Shown here: positions 47,799 through 56,625 of the stretch, piece after piece
How positions within the stretch are numbered: the stretch's first letter is position 1
Layout: each line of letters opens with the position of its first letter
Assembly (NCBI GenBank): GCA_938028765.1
Contig: CALIZF010000003.1
Span: forward strand, 1 to 64,000
Source of the DNA: an uncultured Paracoccaceae bacterium
Lineage (GTDB): Bacteria > Pseudomonadota > Alphaproteobacteria > Rhodobacterales > Rhodobacteraceae
DNA length: 64,000 nucleotides
Reading direction: 5' to 3'
The notes under the pieces: generated by a model
Database searches by the model: none
Told to the model about the DNA's origin: nothing
Seen by the model: only the letters and a program-made list of their open reading frames with translations
Program-made: the position numbers and the translations under genes

Positions 47799-48122
47799 TC
47801 AGTCGGTCGGGGCGGCCTCCGGCACCACGGTCTGGCGCAGCGCGCCGGTGGCGCGGTCGAGGATCAGGATCCGCCCGTCCCGCGTCACCACGGCGATGAA
47901 GCCGCGGCCGAAGGTCACCGCTTCGGGCACCGCGCCGTCGGGCAGGGTCAGCCCGTCGGGCAGGGCGGGATAGGGTTCCGGGCGCGGCATCCGCTGCACG
48001 ACCACCGTCACCACCGCGACGATACCCGCGATCATCGTTGCGGTCAGCGCGATCACCAGCCATTGCAGGGCGCGCACCGCCGGGGGCAGCCTTGCCGGTG
48101 CCTGACCGGAGTCGTCGTCCAT
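47799..48122 (-). CDS. small membrane protein, DUF6476 family
   Basis: 107 residues from ATG 48122: a short charged start, one membrane helix (about 18-42, LQWLVIALTATMIAGIVAVVTVVVQ in part) and a ~60-residue C-terminal domain with strand-like FIAVVTRDGRILILDRATG. This matches a Rhodobacterales-restricted family found next to rluD. The function is unknown. Its start codon overlaps the rluD start codon on the other strand by two bases. Confidence 0.75.
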   Translation of the reverse strand: MDDDSGQAPARLPPAVRALQWLVIALTATMIAGIVAVVTVVVQRMPRPEPYPALPDGLTLPDGAVPEAVTFGRGFIAVVTRDGRILILDRATGALRQTVVPEAAPTD

Positions 48123-49206
48123 GCCGTCGCCCCCCGCCCCGTTCGATGCCCCGGCCGACTCCCGGCCCGCTGCGGTGACCGTCACCCTCGGACCGGCACC
48201 GCCCGCCCGGCTTGATAAGGCGCTGGCCGAGGCGGCGCCAGAGGGTGCGGGCCTTTCGCGGTCGCAGATCGCGCGGCTGATCGCGGTCGGGCGGGTGACG
48301 CTGGCGGGCGCGCCGGTGACCGACCCGCGCGCCGCGCCAGTGGCGGGCGGGGCCTATACCCTCGCCCCTGACGCCCCCGCGCCTGTCGCCGCGCGGGCCG
48401 AGGCGATCGCGCTTGCCGTCGTGTTCGAGGACGCCGAGGTGATCGTGGTGGACAAGCCTGCGGGCATGGTCGTGCATCCCGGCGCGGGGAACCCGGCGGG
48501 AACCCTTGTGAATGCGCTTCTGCATCACTGCGGCGACAGCCTGGCCGGCATCGGCGGCGAGCGGCGCCCGGGCATCGTCCATCGGATCGACAAGGAAACC
48601 TCCGGCCTTCTCGTCGCCGCCAAGACCGACCGGGCGCAGCAGGCGCTGGCGGCGCAGTTCGCCGCCCACACGGTCGAACGCCACTACCGCGCGCTGGTGC
48701 ACGGCGTGCCCGATCCGGCCGATCCGCGCCTGCGCGGCGTGCCGGGCGTTGCGTGGGAAACCGGCGGAACCCTGCGGATCGCCACGCATCTTGCCCGCCA
48801 CCCGACCGACCGGCAGCGGCAGGCGGTGGCAGCGGCCACCCGCGCCGGCGCGCGCCACGCGGTGACCCGGACGCGCCGGATCGCGGCCTGGGGCCGGCCG
48901 CCGGCGGTCGCGCTGATGGACTGCTGGCTGGAAACCGGTCGCACGCACCAGATCCGTGTGCACATGGCCCATGCCGGGCACGCGCTGGTCGGTGATCCGG
49001 TCTACGGGGGCCGGCGTCGCGCTTCGGCCGCAGCGCTCGGGCCAGAGACGGCGGCGGCGATCGACGCCTTTCCCCGGCAGGCGCTTCATGCCGCCACGCT
49101 CGGCTTCGACCATCCCGCCACCGGGGCGCGGCTGCGGTTCGAGGCGCCGCTGCCGCCCGACATGGCCGCGCTGATCGCCGTGTTGCAGGCCGCGCACCGC
49201 CCCTGA
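48121..49206 (+). CDS. rluD: RluA-family 23S rRNA pseudouridine synthase (RluD-like)
   Basis: Isomerises uridines in 23S rRNA helix 69. 361 residues from ATG 48121: an S4 RNA-binding domain (RLDKALAEAAPEGAGLSRSQ...), then the catalytic domain with HRIDKETSGLLV holding the catalytic Asp, and the later RTHQIRVHMAHAGHALVGD. ATG 48121 has GGAG at 48108 upstream, but GTG 48175 would match the usual distance to RLDKAL better and would leave room for promoters. rpoH follows on the same strand, the common neighbour in this order. Confidence 0.9.
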   Translation: MPSPPAPFDAPADSRPAAVTVTLGPAPPARLDKALAEAAPEGAGLSRSQIARLIAVGRVTLAGAPVTDPRAAPVAGGAYTLAPDAPAPVAARAEAIALAVVFEDAEVIVVDKPAGMVVHPGAGNPAGTLVNALLHHCGDSLAGIGGERRPGIVHRIDKETSGLLVAAKTDRAQQALAAQFAAHTVERHYRALVHGVPDPADPRLRGVPGVAWETGGTLRIATHLARHPTDRQRQAVAAATRAGARHAVTRTRRIAAWGRPPAVALMDCWLETGRTHQIRVHMAHAGHALVGDPVYGGRRRASAAALGPETAAAIDAFPRQALHAATLGFDHPATGARLRFEAPLPPDMAALIAVLQAAHRP

Positions 49207-49347
49207 CAAGCCCGTGATGGCACTGACACGATCCTTTCCACAGCATCCCGGCCAGTTCATCTTTGCGACAAGTTTCCGGCGTCAACTCATGCGCGCCGCG
49301 GGGTCGCACCCCGGGGGCGAGTCAAGGCGGCCGGAAGAGGAGGATCG

Positions 49348-50244
49348 ATGACGACCTACGCCAATCTGCCCGCGCCCAGCCCGGAACAGGGCCTGAACCG
49401 CTACCTGGCCGAAATCCGGAAGTTCCCGATGCTGGACCCCGAAGAGGAATACATGCTCGCCCGCCGGTGGGTCGAGGACAAGGACGCCTCGGCGGCCCAC
49501 CGTCTGGTCACCTCGCACCTGCGCCTCGCCGCCAAGATCGCCATGGGCTATCGCGGCTACGGCCTGCCCCAGGCCGAGGTGATCTCCGAGGCCAACGTGG
49601 GCCTGATGCAGGCCGTGAAGCGGTTCGACCCCGAGAAGGGCTTCCGGCTTGCCACCTACGCCATGTGGTGGATCCGCGCCGCGATCCAGGAATACATCCT
49701 GCGGTCCTGGAGCCTCGTGAAGCTCGGCACCACCTCGGCGCAGAAGAAGCTTTTCTTCAACCTGCGCAAGGCCAAGGCCCGGATCGGCGCGCTCGAGGAT
49801 GGCGACCTGCGCCCCGAGAACGTGGCGAAGATCGCGCAGGACCTGAACGTGACCGAGGACGAGGTGGTGGACATGAACCGCCGCCTGTCCGGATCGGACG
49901 CATCGCTGAACGCGACCGTGGGCTCGGACGGCGACAGCGCCACCCAATGGCAGGACTGGCTGGAGGACGAGGACGCGGATCAGGCCAGCGCCTACGAGGC
50001 GCGCGACGAATTGGCCGCGCGGATGGAACTCTTGACGCGCGCGATGGCCGTGCTGAACGACCGCGAGCGCGACATCCTGACCGAGCGCCGCCTGTCGGAC
50101 GAGCCCGTGACGCTCGAGGAACTCTCGGCGCGCTACGGCGTCAGCCGCGAGCGGATCCGCCAGATCGAGGTGCGCGCCTTCGAGAAGCTCCAGGCGCGGA
50201 TGCGGGAACTCGCCAAGGGCAAGGGCATGGTCGTGCCCGCCTGA
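49348..50244 (+). CDS. rpoH: RNA polymerase heat-shock sigma factor RpoH (sigma-32)
   Basis: 298 residues from ATG 49348 with GAGGAGG upstream. Region 2 has the highly conserved TSHLRLAAKIAMGYRGYGLP and FRLATYAMWWIRAAIQEYI. The RpoH box QKKLFFNLRKAKARI follows (about 132-146), which separates it from other sigma-70 relatives. Region 4 ends in YGVSRERIRQIEVRAFEKL. Some relatives carry two rpoH genes; only one is visible here. Confidence 0.96.
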   Translation: MTTYANLPAPSPEQGLNRYLAEIRKFPMLDPEEEYMLARRWVEDKDASAAHRLVTSHLRLAAKIAMGYRGYGLPQAEVISEANVGLMQAVKRFDPEKGFRLATYAMWWIRAAIQEYILRSWSLVKLGTTSAQKKLFFNLRKAKARIGALEDGDLRPENVAKIAQDLNVTEDEVVDMNRRLSGSDASLNATVGSDGDSATQWQDWLEDEDADQASAYEARDELAARMELLTRAMAVLNDRERDILTERRLSDEPVTLEELSARYGVSRERIRQIEVRAFEKLQARMRELAKGKGMVVPA

Positions 50245-50251
50245 CGACAGG

Positions 50252-50275
50252 CGGGCCGCCGGCCGGCGCGGCCCG
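50252..50275 (+). terminator. hairpin after rpoH
   Basis: Perfect 8-base-pair stem CGGGCCGC / GCGGCCCG with an eight-base CGGCCGGC loop, 7 bases after the rpoH stop. It is followed by ACCTT, not a T-run, so its efficiency as a terminator is uncertain. Confidence 0.5.
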
Positions 50276-50380
50276 ACCTTGCGCTGGATCAAGGCGGCCT
50301 TCCCGGCCCCGGTCCACGCTCTGCTTCTCGCTGCAGCAGCGCAGGCCGGGGCAAGGGCCTGCGGCAGGTCGGAGGGGGGG

Positions 50381-52156
50381 ATGGCGATGTTCGACCGCTA
50401 CTTTCAGCCCGTCACGGGCGAGCGTGTCCTGTCGACGGACCGCGGGAATGCCGCCGAGGGCTTTTCCGACAATCTCAACATCGTCGCGCTGGCGGACGGG
50501 ACCCGCGTTGCCGTCTGGAACGCCTGGAGCGATGCGGGCCTGCACATCTGGGGCCGGCTGATCGGGCCGGACGGGGCGGCGCAGGGCGGCACCTTCCGCG
50601 TCAGCCAGGCGTTGACCGACCCCGGCGGCAACCCGCTGCGGCAGATGGACCCGGATGTCGCCGCGCTGCCGGGCGGCGGCTTCGTCGTCACCTGGACGGC
50701 CGACGAATACAATTACGGCTACAATACGGGGCGGAACGTGATGGGCCGGGTCTTCGACGCGGCGGGCGCGGCGGCCGGGCCGGCGCAGACGATCCTTCTC
50801 GCGCGCTACGAGGACGGGTCGGTGCGCAGCGGAAGCTGGGAGTTCGACCCCTCGGTTGCGCCCTGGGGGTCCGACGGCGGTTTCGCCGTCGCCTATGCCG
50901 CGGACAGCAACCTGTGGGATGCGGCCGTTGCGACCTTCGCCGGGATCGGCGCGCCGACCGGAGGGCGCGTCCTCAACCGGGAGGTGGGGGACCGTCAGCA
51001 CGCCCCGCAGATCGCCACGCTCGCCGGCGGGCGGATGGCCGTTGTCTGGACCGATCAAAGCGGGCAGGACGGCAGCGACGCCGGCGTCTATGGCCAGATC
51101 CTGCGCCCCGACGGCACGCCGTTCGGCGGCAACTTCCTCGTCAACGAATCGACCTACTCGTATCAGGACGCCGCGCGTATCGCGCCGCTGGCGGGCGGCG
51201 GGTTCGTCGCGATCTGGATGGACTATGTCGATCAGACCACGCGGACCTACAACCCGCATGCGATGGGCCGGGTGTTCCGCGCCGACGGCACGCCGCGGGG
51301 CGGCGAGTTCCAGATCGGCCTGCCGTTTCCGTCGGCGGGCTATCAGAACAACATCGACGTCGCGCCCATGCCCGACGGCGGCTTTGTCGTCACATGGACG
51401 CAGTTCATGGACTATCATTTCACGCGCGACGACATCTATGCGCAGCGCCACGCGGCGGACGGCACGCCGCTGGGCGGATCGTTCCGGGTCAACGCGGTGC
51501 TGCCTGCGGGGCAGAACTTTCCGCGCGTCGCGGTTGATGCCGACGGCGGGATCACCTTCGCGTGGTATTCCTCGGCCGGGGGCGATCGGCCCGCGGGCCT
51601 GTTCATGCGCAGCTACCGGTCGGCCGAGATCAACGGCACACCGACCGAGGGCGGCGATTTCATCCTCTTGCAGGGGCGCGAGGGCCGGACGCTCGACCTG
51701 CTCGGCGGCGACGACATCGCCTCGGGCACCGCGTCCCGCGATCAGCTGAACGGCGGCGACGGCAATGACATGCTGGCCGGCATGGCCGGGCGCGACGTGC
51801 TGCGCGGCGGGGCGGGGCGGGATTCGCTCTGGGGCGGGGCGGGAACGGATCGGCTGATCGGCGGGGCCGGAGCGGATACCTTCGTCTTCGAGGCCGGCGA
51901 CTCCGCCCCCGGTGACGCGCGCGACGTGATCGTCGATTTCGGCCGGGGTGCCGACCGGATCGACCTTTCGGCGCTGTTCGCGCCGGGCGTATCCCCGCGT
52001 TTCATCGCCGATGCCGCCTTCGGGGGCGTTGCGGGGCAGGTGCGGTATGACGCGGGGATCCTCGCCGCCGATCTCGACGGCGACGGCGTCGCGGATTTCA
52101 GCGTGCTGATCGCGAACGGCGCGGCGATCGACGCGGGTGCGCTCATCCTCGCCTGA
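50381..52156 (+). CDS. RTX calcium-binding secreted protein with seven N-terminal repeats
   Basis: 591 residues from ATG 50381 (GGAGGGGGG upstream). There is no signal peptide, as expected for type I secretion. Residues ~25-440 hold seven repeats of ~50-60 residues with the pattern GGGFVVTWT (or GGRMAVVWT) ... MGRVF.ADGTP.GG.F.VN. These could form a seven-bladed beta-propeller, although that is inference. RTX nonapeptides follow (NGGDGNDML, RGGAGRDSL, WGGAGTDRL, IGGAGADTF) and then a serralysin-like C-terminal beta-roll cap and secretion domain. There is no protease motif. The HlyD/PrtD pair at 3.7-6.8 kb is a possible exporter. Confidence 0.88.
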   Translation: MAMFDRYFQPVTGERVLSTDRGNAAEGFSDNLNIVALADGTRVAVWNAWSDAGLHIWGRLIGPDGAAQGGTFRVSQALTDPGGNPLRQMDPDVAALPGGGFVVTWTADEYNYGYNTGRNVMGRVFDAAGAAAGPAQTILLARYEDGSVRSGSWEFDPSVAPWGSDGGFAVAYAADSNLWDAAVATFAGIGAPTGGRVLNREVGDRQHAPQIATLAGGRMAVVWTDQSGQDGSDAGVYGQILRPDGTPFGGNFLVNESTYSYQDAARIAPLAGGGFVAIWMDYVDQTTRTYNPHAMGRVFRADGTPRGGEFQIGLPFPSAGYQNNIDVAPMPDGGFVVTWTQFMDYHFTRDDIYAQRHAADGTPLGGSFRVNAVLPAGQNFPRVAVDADGGITFAWYSSAGGDRPAGLFMRSYRSAEINGTPTEGGDFILLQGREGRTLDLLGGDDIASGTASRDQLNGGDGNDMLAGMAGRDVLRGGAGRDSLWGGAGTDRLIGGAGADTFVFEAGDSAPGDARDVIVDFGRGADRIDLSALFAPGVSPRFIADAAFGGVAGQVRYDAGILAADLDGDGVADFSVLIANGAAIDAGALILA

Positions 52157-52198
52157 CCGCGCCGCCCTGCGTCCGCAGCGGCCTGAAGGCAGCGACCT

Positions 52199-52606
52199 TC
52201 AACGCCCGGCCACGAGAAAGGCAGCATCGACCGGCGGACGAAGCGCGTTCAGAAGGGCATTCGTCCGGGCCGCGGCGGCGACCACGCGCAGAAGATCGGC
52301 GTGTTCCGCCGGCGTCATGCCCCGAGCCTTCGCAGCCGCGAGTTGGCTGTGGGTGCAGTAATCGCAGTCATTGGCGATGCTGACGGCAGCGTAGATCATC
52401 TCCTTGAGCTTGGCATCGAGCGTCGAGGGCGTGGCCATGACCGCCTTGGTCTCGCGCCAGACCTCTCCCAGAAGGGCGGAGTCGAAGGCGGGATAGCGCC
52501 AGACGTTGTGGACGAAGTCCGACCCGCGGATGGCGCGGATGTCGTCGAAGACCGTGCGCAGGCGGGGGTCGGCTTCGGGGTCTTCGGGCGGGGCGATGGT
52601 GGCCAT
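52199..52606 (-). CDS. carboxymuconolactone decarboxylase/AhpD-like protein
   Basis: 135 residues from ATG 52606, one CMD domain with the redox-type motif CDYCTHSQ (Cys-x-x-Cys plus His three after the second Cys), which is the AhpD proton-relay arrangement rather than a true decarboxylase. It probably acts in peroxide or thiol redox chemistry. It is the last gene of the leftward TRAP run, 56 bases after dctP, and may be cotranscribed; a link to the transported substrate is unproven. Confidence 0.82.
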   Translation of the reverse strand: MATIAPPEDPEADPRLRTVFDDIRAIRGSDFVHNVWRYPAFDSALLGEVWRETKAVMATPSTLDAKLKEMIYAAVSIANDCDYCTHSQLAAAKARGMTPAEHADLLRVVAAAARTNALLNALRPPVDAAFLVAGR

Positions 52607-52662
52607 GGGCGTCTGCGGTCGGTTCGGGGCGAGGCGCGACCGGCGCCCCGCCCGCCGGGGCG

Positions 52663-53700
52663 TCAGGTGTAGCGGTAGGGCCGGCCGGCCTTCTGCATCA
52701 CCTCGTTGTAGCGCTTGATGATCTCGACGACCTTTGCCTTCACCGGGCTTTCCGCCGCGATCTCGTCCCAGAAGATGGCCGCGGCAGCCTCGACGGTAGC
52801 CCATTCCTCGTCAGGGATCGAGGTCAGTTTCAGCTTCGGCCCGTTCACCCGCAGGTCGGCCTCGCCGCCCCAGTACCAGTGCTGGCGATAGTAGTGCGAC
52901 TGTTCGCAGCACACCTCGAGCAGCGCCTTCAGATCGTCGGGCAGCGCATTCCAGCGGTCCATGTTGGCGAAGAAATGCCCGATCCACGCGCCCGAGATGT
53001 TGTTCGTGAGGAACCAGTTGGTCACGTTCGACCAGCCCACGGTATAGACCTCGGTGATGCCCGACCAGGCGATCCCGTCGAGCTCGCCCGTCTGCACCGC
53101 GACCTCGATATCCTCCCAGGGCAGCGTCACCGGCACGACGCCGAACTGCGCGAGGAACCGGCCAGCGGTCGGGAAGGTGAACACCCGCTTGCCGCGCAGG
53201 TCCGCAAGGCTGTTGATCGGATCCTTGGTCGCGAAATGGCAAGGGTCCCACGCGCCGGCCGAGATGTGGCGAACGCCGACCTTGGCGTATTCCTCCTTCC
53301 AGATCGCGTCGAGGCCGTAGCGGTTGAACAGAACCGGCACGTCCAGCGAATAGCGCAGCGCCAGCGGGAAGTAGCCGCCGAAGACCGTGACCTCGGTCGG
53401 GCCGGCCATCGAATCGTCGTCGGACTGCACCGCATCGATCGTCCCGCGCTGCAGCGCCTGGAATAGCTCGCCCGTGGGCACCAGCTGGTCGGCGGTGTAA
53501 AGCTCGATCTCCATCCGGTCGCCGGCGATCCGGTTGAAGGTGTCGATGGCCGGCTTTACCACCTCGGCCGCCAGCGCGGCGCCGGCGTAGGTCTGAAGCC
53601 GCCAGCGGATCTTGGTCTGGCCCAGCACTGCGGGTGCCGCCAGCGTGGAGGCCCCGGCCGCCAGGAGGCCGGTGGTCAGAACCTTGCGTCGTGTGGTCAT
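52663..53700 (-). CDS. TRAP transporter substrate-binding protein (DctP family)
   Basis: Periplasmic receptor for a carboxylate-type ligand. 345 residues from ATG 53700 with AAGGAG upstream. The signal region TTRRKVLTTGLLAAG has the twin-arginine pattern, so export may be by Tat. The mature part has the DctP fold, with the ligand-gating segment around LADLRGKRVFTFPTAGRFL and VQTGELDGIAWSG. The GELDG-type segment resembles the 2-oxoacid/sulfonate-type branch, but the ligand is not deducible. Acts with the DctM and DctQ genes just upstream. Confidence 0.92.
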   Translation of the reverse strand: MTTRRKVLTTGLLAAGASTLAAPAVLGQTKIRWRLQTYAGAALAAEVVKPAIDTFNRIAGDRMEIELYTADQLVPTGELFQALQRGTIDAVQSDDDSMAGPTEVTVFGGYFPLALRYSLDVPVLFNRYGLDAIWKEEYAKVGVRHISAGAWDPCHFATKDPINSLADLRGKRVFTFPTAGRFLAQFGVVPVTLPWEDIEVAVQTGELDGIAWSGITEVYTVGWSNVTNWFLTNNISGAWIGHFFANMDRWNALPDDLKALLEVCCEQSHYYRQHWYWGGEADLRVNGPKLKLTSIPDEEWATVEAAAAIFWDEIAAESPVKAKVVEIIKRYNEVMQKAGRPYRYT

Positions 53701-53744
53701 CGTCGTTCTCCTTGCTGGGTTCGGGCCTCTGCGGGCCCCTTTGT

Positions 53745-55073
53745 TCAGTTCCCGTAGACCGTCTGCGGCAGCCACAGGGCGATCTGCGGAAACGCGATGA
53801 CGAGGCCGAGCGCCGCGATCATCACGCCGACGAAGGGGATGATCGACAGGTAGATGTCGCGGATCCCGATCTGCGGCGGGGCCATGGCCCGCATCAGGAA
53901 CAGGTTGTAGCCGAACGGCGGCGTCAGATAGGCGATCTGGCAGGTGATCGTGTAGAGGACGCCGTACCAGATCAGGTCGAAGCCAAGCGCGCCCACCAGC
54001 GGCACATAGAGCGGCGCCACGATCACCAGCATCGCGGTGTCGTCGAGGAACGTGCCCATGATCAGATACGACAGCTGCATCAGGATCAGCACCGTCCAGG
54101 GGCTAAGGCCCGCGTTCTCGAGGAACAGCCGCCGCAGCGCGTCCACCGCGCGCAGCCCGTCGAACACCGCCCCGAAGGCCAGCGCGGCGAGGATGATCCA
54201 CATGAACATGCAGGAAATGGCCAGCGTGTTGCGGGTGGCCGCCTCCATCACCGCCCAGGTCAGCCGCCGCTTCCAGGCCGCCGCCGCGGTCGCCGCCAGC
54301 GCCCCGATGACCGAGCTTTCCACGAGCCGGGTATAGCCGGTGACGAAAGGCACCATCATCACCGCGAAGATCAGGAACGGGATCGCGCCCGCACGCAGCA
54401 GGCGCCACCGTTCGGCCCGCGTGACGGCCGCCCGTTCGTCCGCCGGCAGGACCGGGCCGAGCGCCGGGTTCCCCCGGCAGCGCAGCCAGATGTAGAGGAT
54501 GAAGAGCGCCGCCATCATCAGGCCCGGCAGCACGCCCGCCAGCCACAGCGCCCCCACCGGCTGGCGCGCGATCATCGCGTAGAGCACCAGCACCACCGAC
54601 GGCGGGATCAGGATGCCGAGCGACGCCCCCGCCTGGATGGTGCCCGTCACCATCAGCTTGTCGTAGTTGCGCCGCAGAAGCTCGGGCAGCGCGATAGTGG
54701 CCCCGATCGCCATGCCGGCGACCGACAGCCCGTTCATCGCGCTGATCAGCACCATCAGCAGGATCGTCCCGATCGCGAGGCCGCCCGGAACAGGACCGAA
54801 CCAGACGTGGAACATCCGGTAGAGGTCGTCGGCCAGCCGCGTCTCGCTCAGCATGTAGCCCATGAACACGAACATCGGCAGCGTGATGATCGGGAACCAG
54901 TTCATCAGCTTCAGGCTCTGCGCGAAGGCCAGGTCGTAGCCGCCGCGGTCCCCCCACAGCAGCAGCGCCGCCACCACCGCGACGAATCCGATCACGCCGA
55001 ACATCCGCTGTCCGGTCATCAGGATCATCAGCATCGACCCGAACATGAGGGCCGCGATCAGGTCGTAGGACAT
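53745..55073 (-). CDS. TRAP transporter large permease (DctM family)
   Basis: 442-residue, ~12-helix Na+-coupled transporter of the ion transporter superfamily. Typical segments are FPIITLPMFVFMGYML near the start, AMNGLSVAGMAIGATIALPEL, GASLGILIPPSVVLVLY and FLDDTAMLVIVAPLYVP. It starts at ATG 55073, overlapping the DctQ stop by one base (TGATG). Confidence 0.94.
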   Translation of the reverse strand: MSYDLIAALMFGSMLMILMTGQRMFGVIGFVAVVAALLLWGDRGGYDLAFAQSLKLMNWFPIITLPMFVFMGYMLSETRLADDLYRMFHVWFGPVPGGLAIGTILLMVLISAMNGLSVAGMAIGATIALPELLRRNYDKLMVTGTIQAGASLGILIPPSVVLVLYAMIARQPVGALWLAGVLPGLMMAALFILYIWLRCRGNPALGPVLPADERAAVTRAERWRLLRAGAIPFLIFAVMMVPFVTGYTRLVESSVIGALAATAAAAWKRRLTWAVMEAATRNTLAISCMFMWIILAALAFGAVFDGLRAVDALRRLFLENAGLSPWTVLILMQLSYLIMGTFLDDTAMLVIVAPLYVPLVGALGFDLIWYGVLYTITCQIAYLTPPFGYNLFLMRAMAPPQIGIRDIYLSIIPFVGVMIAALGLVIAFPQIALWLPQTVYGN

Positions 55074-55594
55074 CAGGCCGCCGGCTCCGGGATCGGGTCG
55101 CGCAGCACCCGGCTCAGGTCGCGCAGGAAGATCGCGGTGCATTGCAGGATCATCAGGACGATCCCGATGCACATCACGATCTTGATCGGGGCCATGTAGG
55201 GGCGCCACAGGCCACGGCGGCGCTCGGCGTACTCGAGCGCATATTGCGTGCTCTCGATGCCGCCCCAGAGAAGGACGCCGAGGTAGACGAAGAGGCACAG
55301 GATCGTCACCAGATCGACGGCGGCCTTCGTGCGGTCCGACCAGGTGGCATAGAACAGGTCCATGCGCACCGCGCTGCCGAGCTGCAGCGCATAGGCGCCG
55401 CCCAGCATGAAATACCCCATCAGGATGAACTGGCCCATCTCGTCGGTCCAGATCTGCGGGGTCAGGGCGGCGCGGGCGAAGGCACCCCACAGCATCACGC
55501 CCATCAGCGCGAAGAGAAGCAGCATAGCGAACCGCCCGACGCGGCGGTTCAGGGCCTCGACACCCTGCACATAGGCGACAATCCAGCGCGGCAT
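55073..55594 (-). CDS. TRAP transporter small permease (DctQ family)
   Basis: 173 residues with four membrane helices and the DctQ-type motif WTDEMGQFILMGYFMLGGAYAL. It starts at ATG 55594. First gene of the transporter in transcription order (Q, M, P). Forms the membrane complex with DctM. Confidence 0.9.
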   Translation of the reverse strand: MPRWIVAYVQGVEALNRRVGRFAMLLLFALMGVMLWGAFARAALTPQIWTDEMGQFILMGYFMLGGAYALQLGSAVRMDLFYATWSDRTKAAVDLVTILCLFVYLGVLLWGGIESTQYALEYAERRRGLWRPYMAPIKIVMCIGIVLMILQCTAIFLRDLSRVLRDPIPEPAA

Positions 55595-55631
55595 CAGCGC
55601 CGCACCCTGCCGCGTCCGACCGGCGAGGCCC

Positions 55632-56573
55632 TCATGCACGCCCCCGACAATTCCCCGCGCCACCTTGGCCCGGTGCCGCCGGTCCTGCAAGCCCCCGTCG
55701 CGCCTCTACCGCGCGCGCCCGTGCGCCGGCCCGGGCGTTCAGCACGAGCGCCCCGATTACCACGGCGCCGCCCAGAAGGGTGGCCGGCGTCGCGGTTTCG
55801 CCGAGGACCAGGAAAACCCACAGGGGCGCCAGCACCACCTCGGCCAGCGACAGGAGGGTGGCGTCCACCGCGGGCAGGCCCCGGCTTGCGGCGGTGTAGA
55901 GAACCATCCCGGTGCCGAGAAGGACCGCCCCCATCGTCAGGGCGATGGCGATGTCGGACGCAGGCACCAGCAAGGTGCCGCCGGTCGCCAGCAGCACCGC
56001 CAGCGACACGCCGGCCGACAGAAGCCCCCCCGCGACCACCGCCGGCAGCATGTCGGTCACACGCCCTGCGCGCAGGCAGACGGTGAAGGTGGCGAACCCC
56101 GCCGCCGACAGGATCGCCGCCGCGTTGCCGGAGGCATGGCCGAGGCTCAGCCCCTCGCGCACCATCACCGCCATGCCGACCAGCGCCAGCGCCATCGCAA
56201 ACCAGGTGTGCCGGCAGATCCTTTCGCCCAGCACCGCCCGGGCGAGCAGCGCCGCCAGCATGGGCGAGACGGCGAAGAGGAACACCGCATTGGCGACCGA
56301 TGTCGACTGGATTGCGTGGATCGCCCCGGCAAAGGCCGCCACCAGCCCCGCGCCGCCGATCGCCCCGGCCTGCCCGGCCGCCCGGATGGCGGCCAGCGTC
56401 CGGCCGCGCGTGGCGAAGGCAAGCCACAGCATCAGCACCGGCACCAGCCCGACCGACCGCCAGAACAACGTCGCCCAGACCCCCGCCTCGGCAAGCAGAC
56501 GGATCAGAAGCCCCATCGTGGACCACAGCACGGCGGCCAGCAGGACAAGGAGGGCACAGCGCGCATAGCTCAT
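55632..56573 (-). CDS. EamA/DMT family transporter
   Basis: 313 residues, ten predicted helices from two EamA repeats (first with LLVLLAAVLWSTMGLLIRLL, second with GFATFTVCLRAG). A basic Gly/Arg-rich C-terminal tail of ~30 residues follows the last helix. It probably exports or imports a small metabolite. It starts at ATG 56573, 52 bases after ghrA on the same strand. Confidence 0.9.
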   Translation of the reverse strand: MSYARCALLVLLAAVLWSTMGLLIRLLAEAGVWATLFWRSVGLVPVLMLWLAFATRGRTLAAIRAAGQAGAIGGAGLVAAFAGAIHAIQSTSVANAVFLFAVSPMLAALLARAVLGERICRHTWFAMALALVGMAVMVREGLSLGHASGNAAAILSAAGFATFTVCLRAGRVTDMLPAVVAGGLLSAGVSLAVLLATGGTLLVPASDIAIALTMGAVLLGTGMVLYTAASRGLPAVDATLLSLAEVVLAPLWVFLVLGETATPATLLGGAVVIGALVLNARAGARARAVEARRGLAGPAAPGQGGAGNCRGRA

Positions 56574-56625
56574 GGGCCGCAGGCTGGCCCGGCGGCTGGC
56601 GGGCGTCTGTCCCGAACGCGACGCC

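Noticed and set aside
49207-49347. Possible heat-shock or sigma-70 promoter hexamers upstream of rpoH
   Set aside because: TTGCGA at 49263 is not followed by a credible -10 at 16-18 bases, and no sigma-32 consensus is present.
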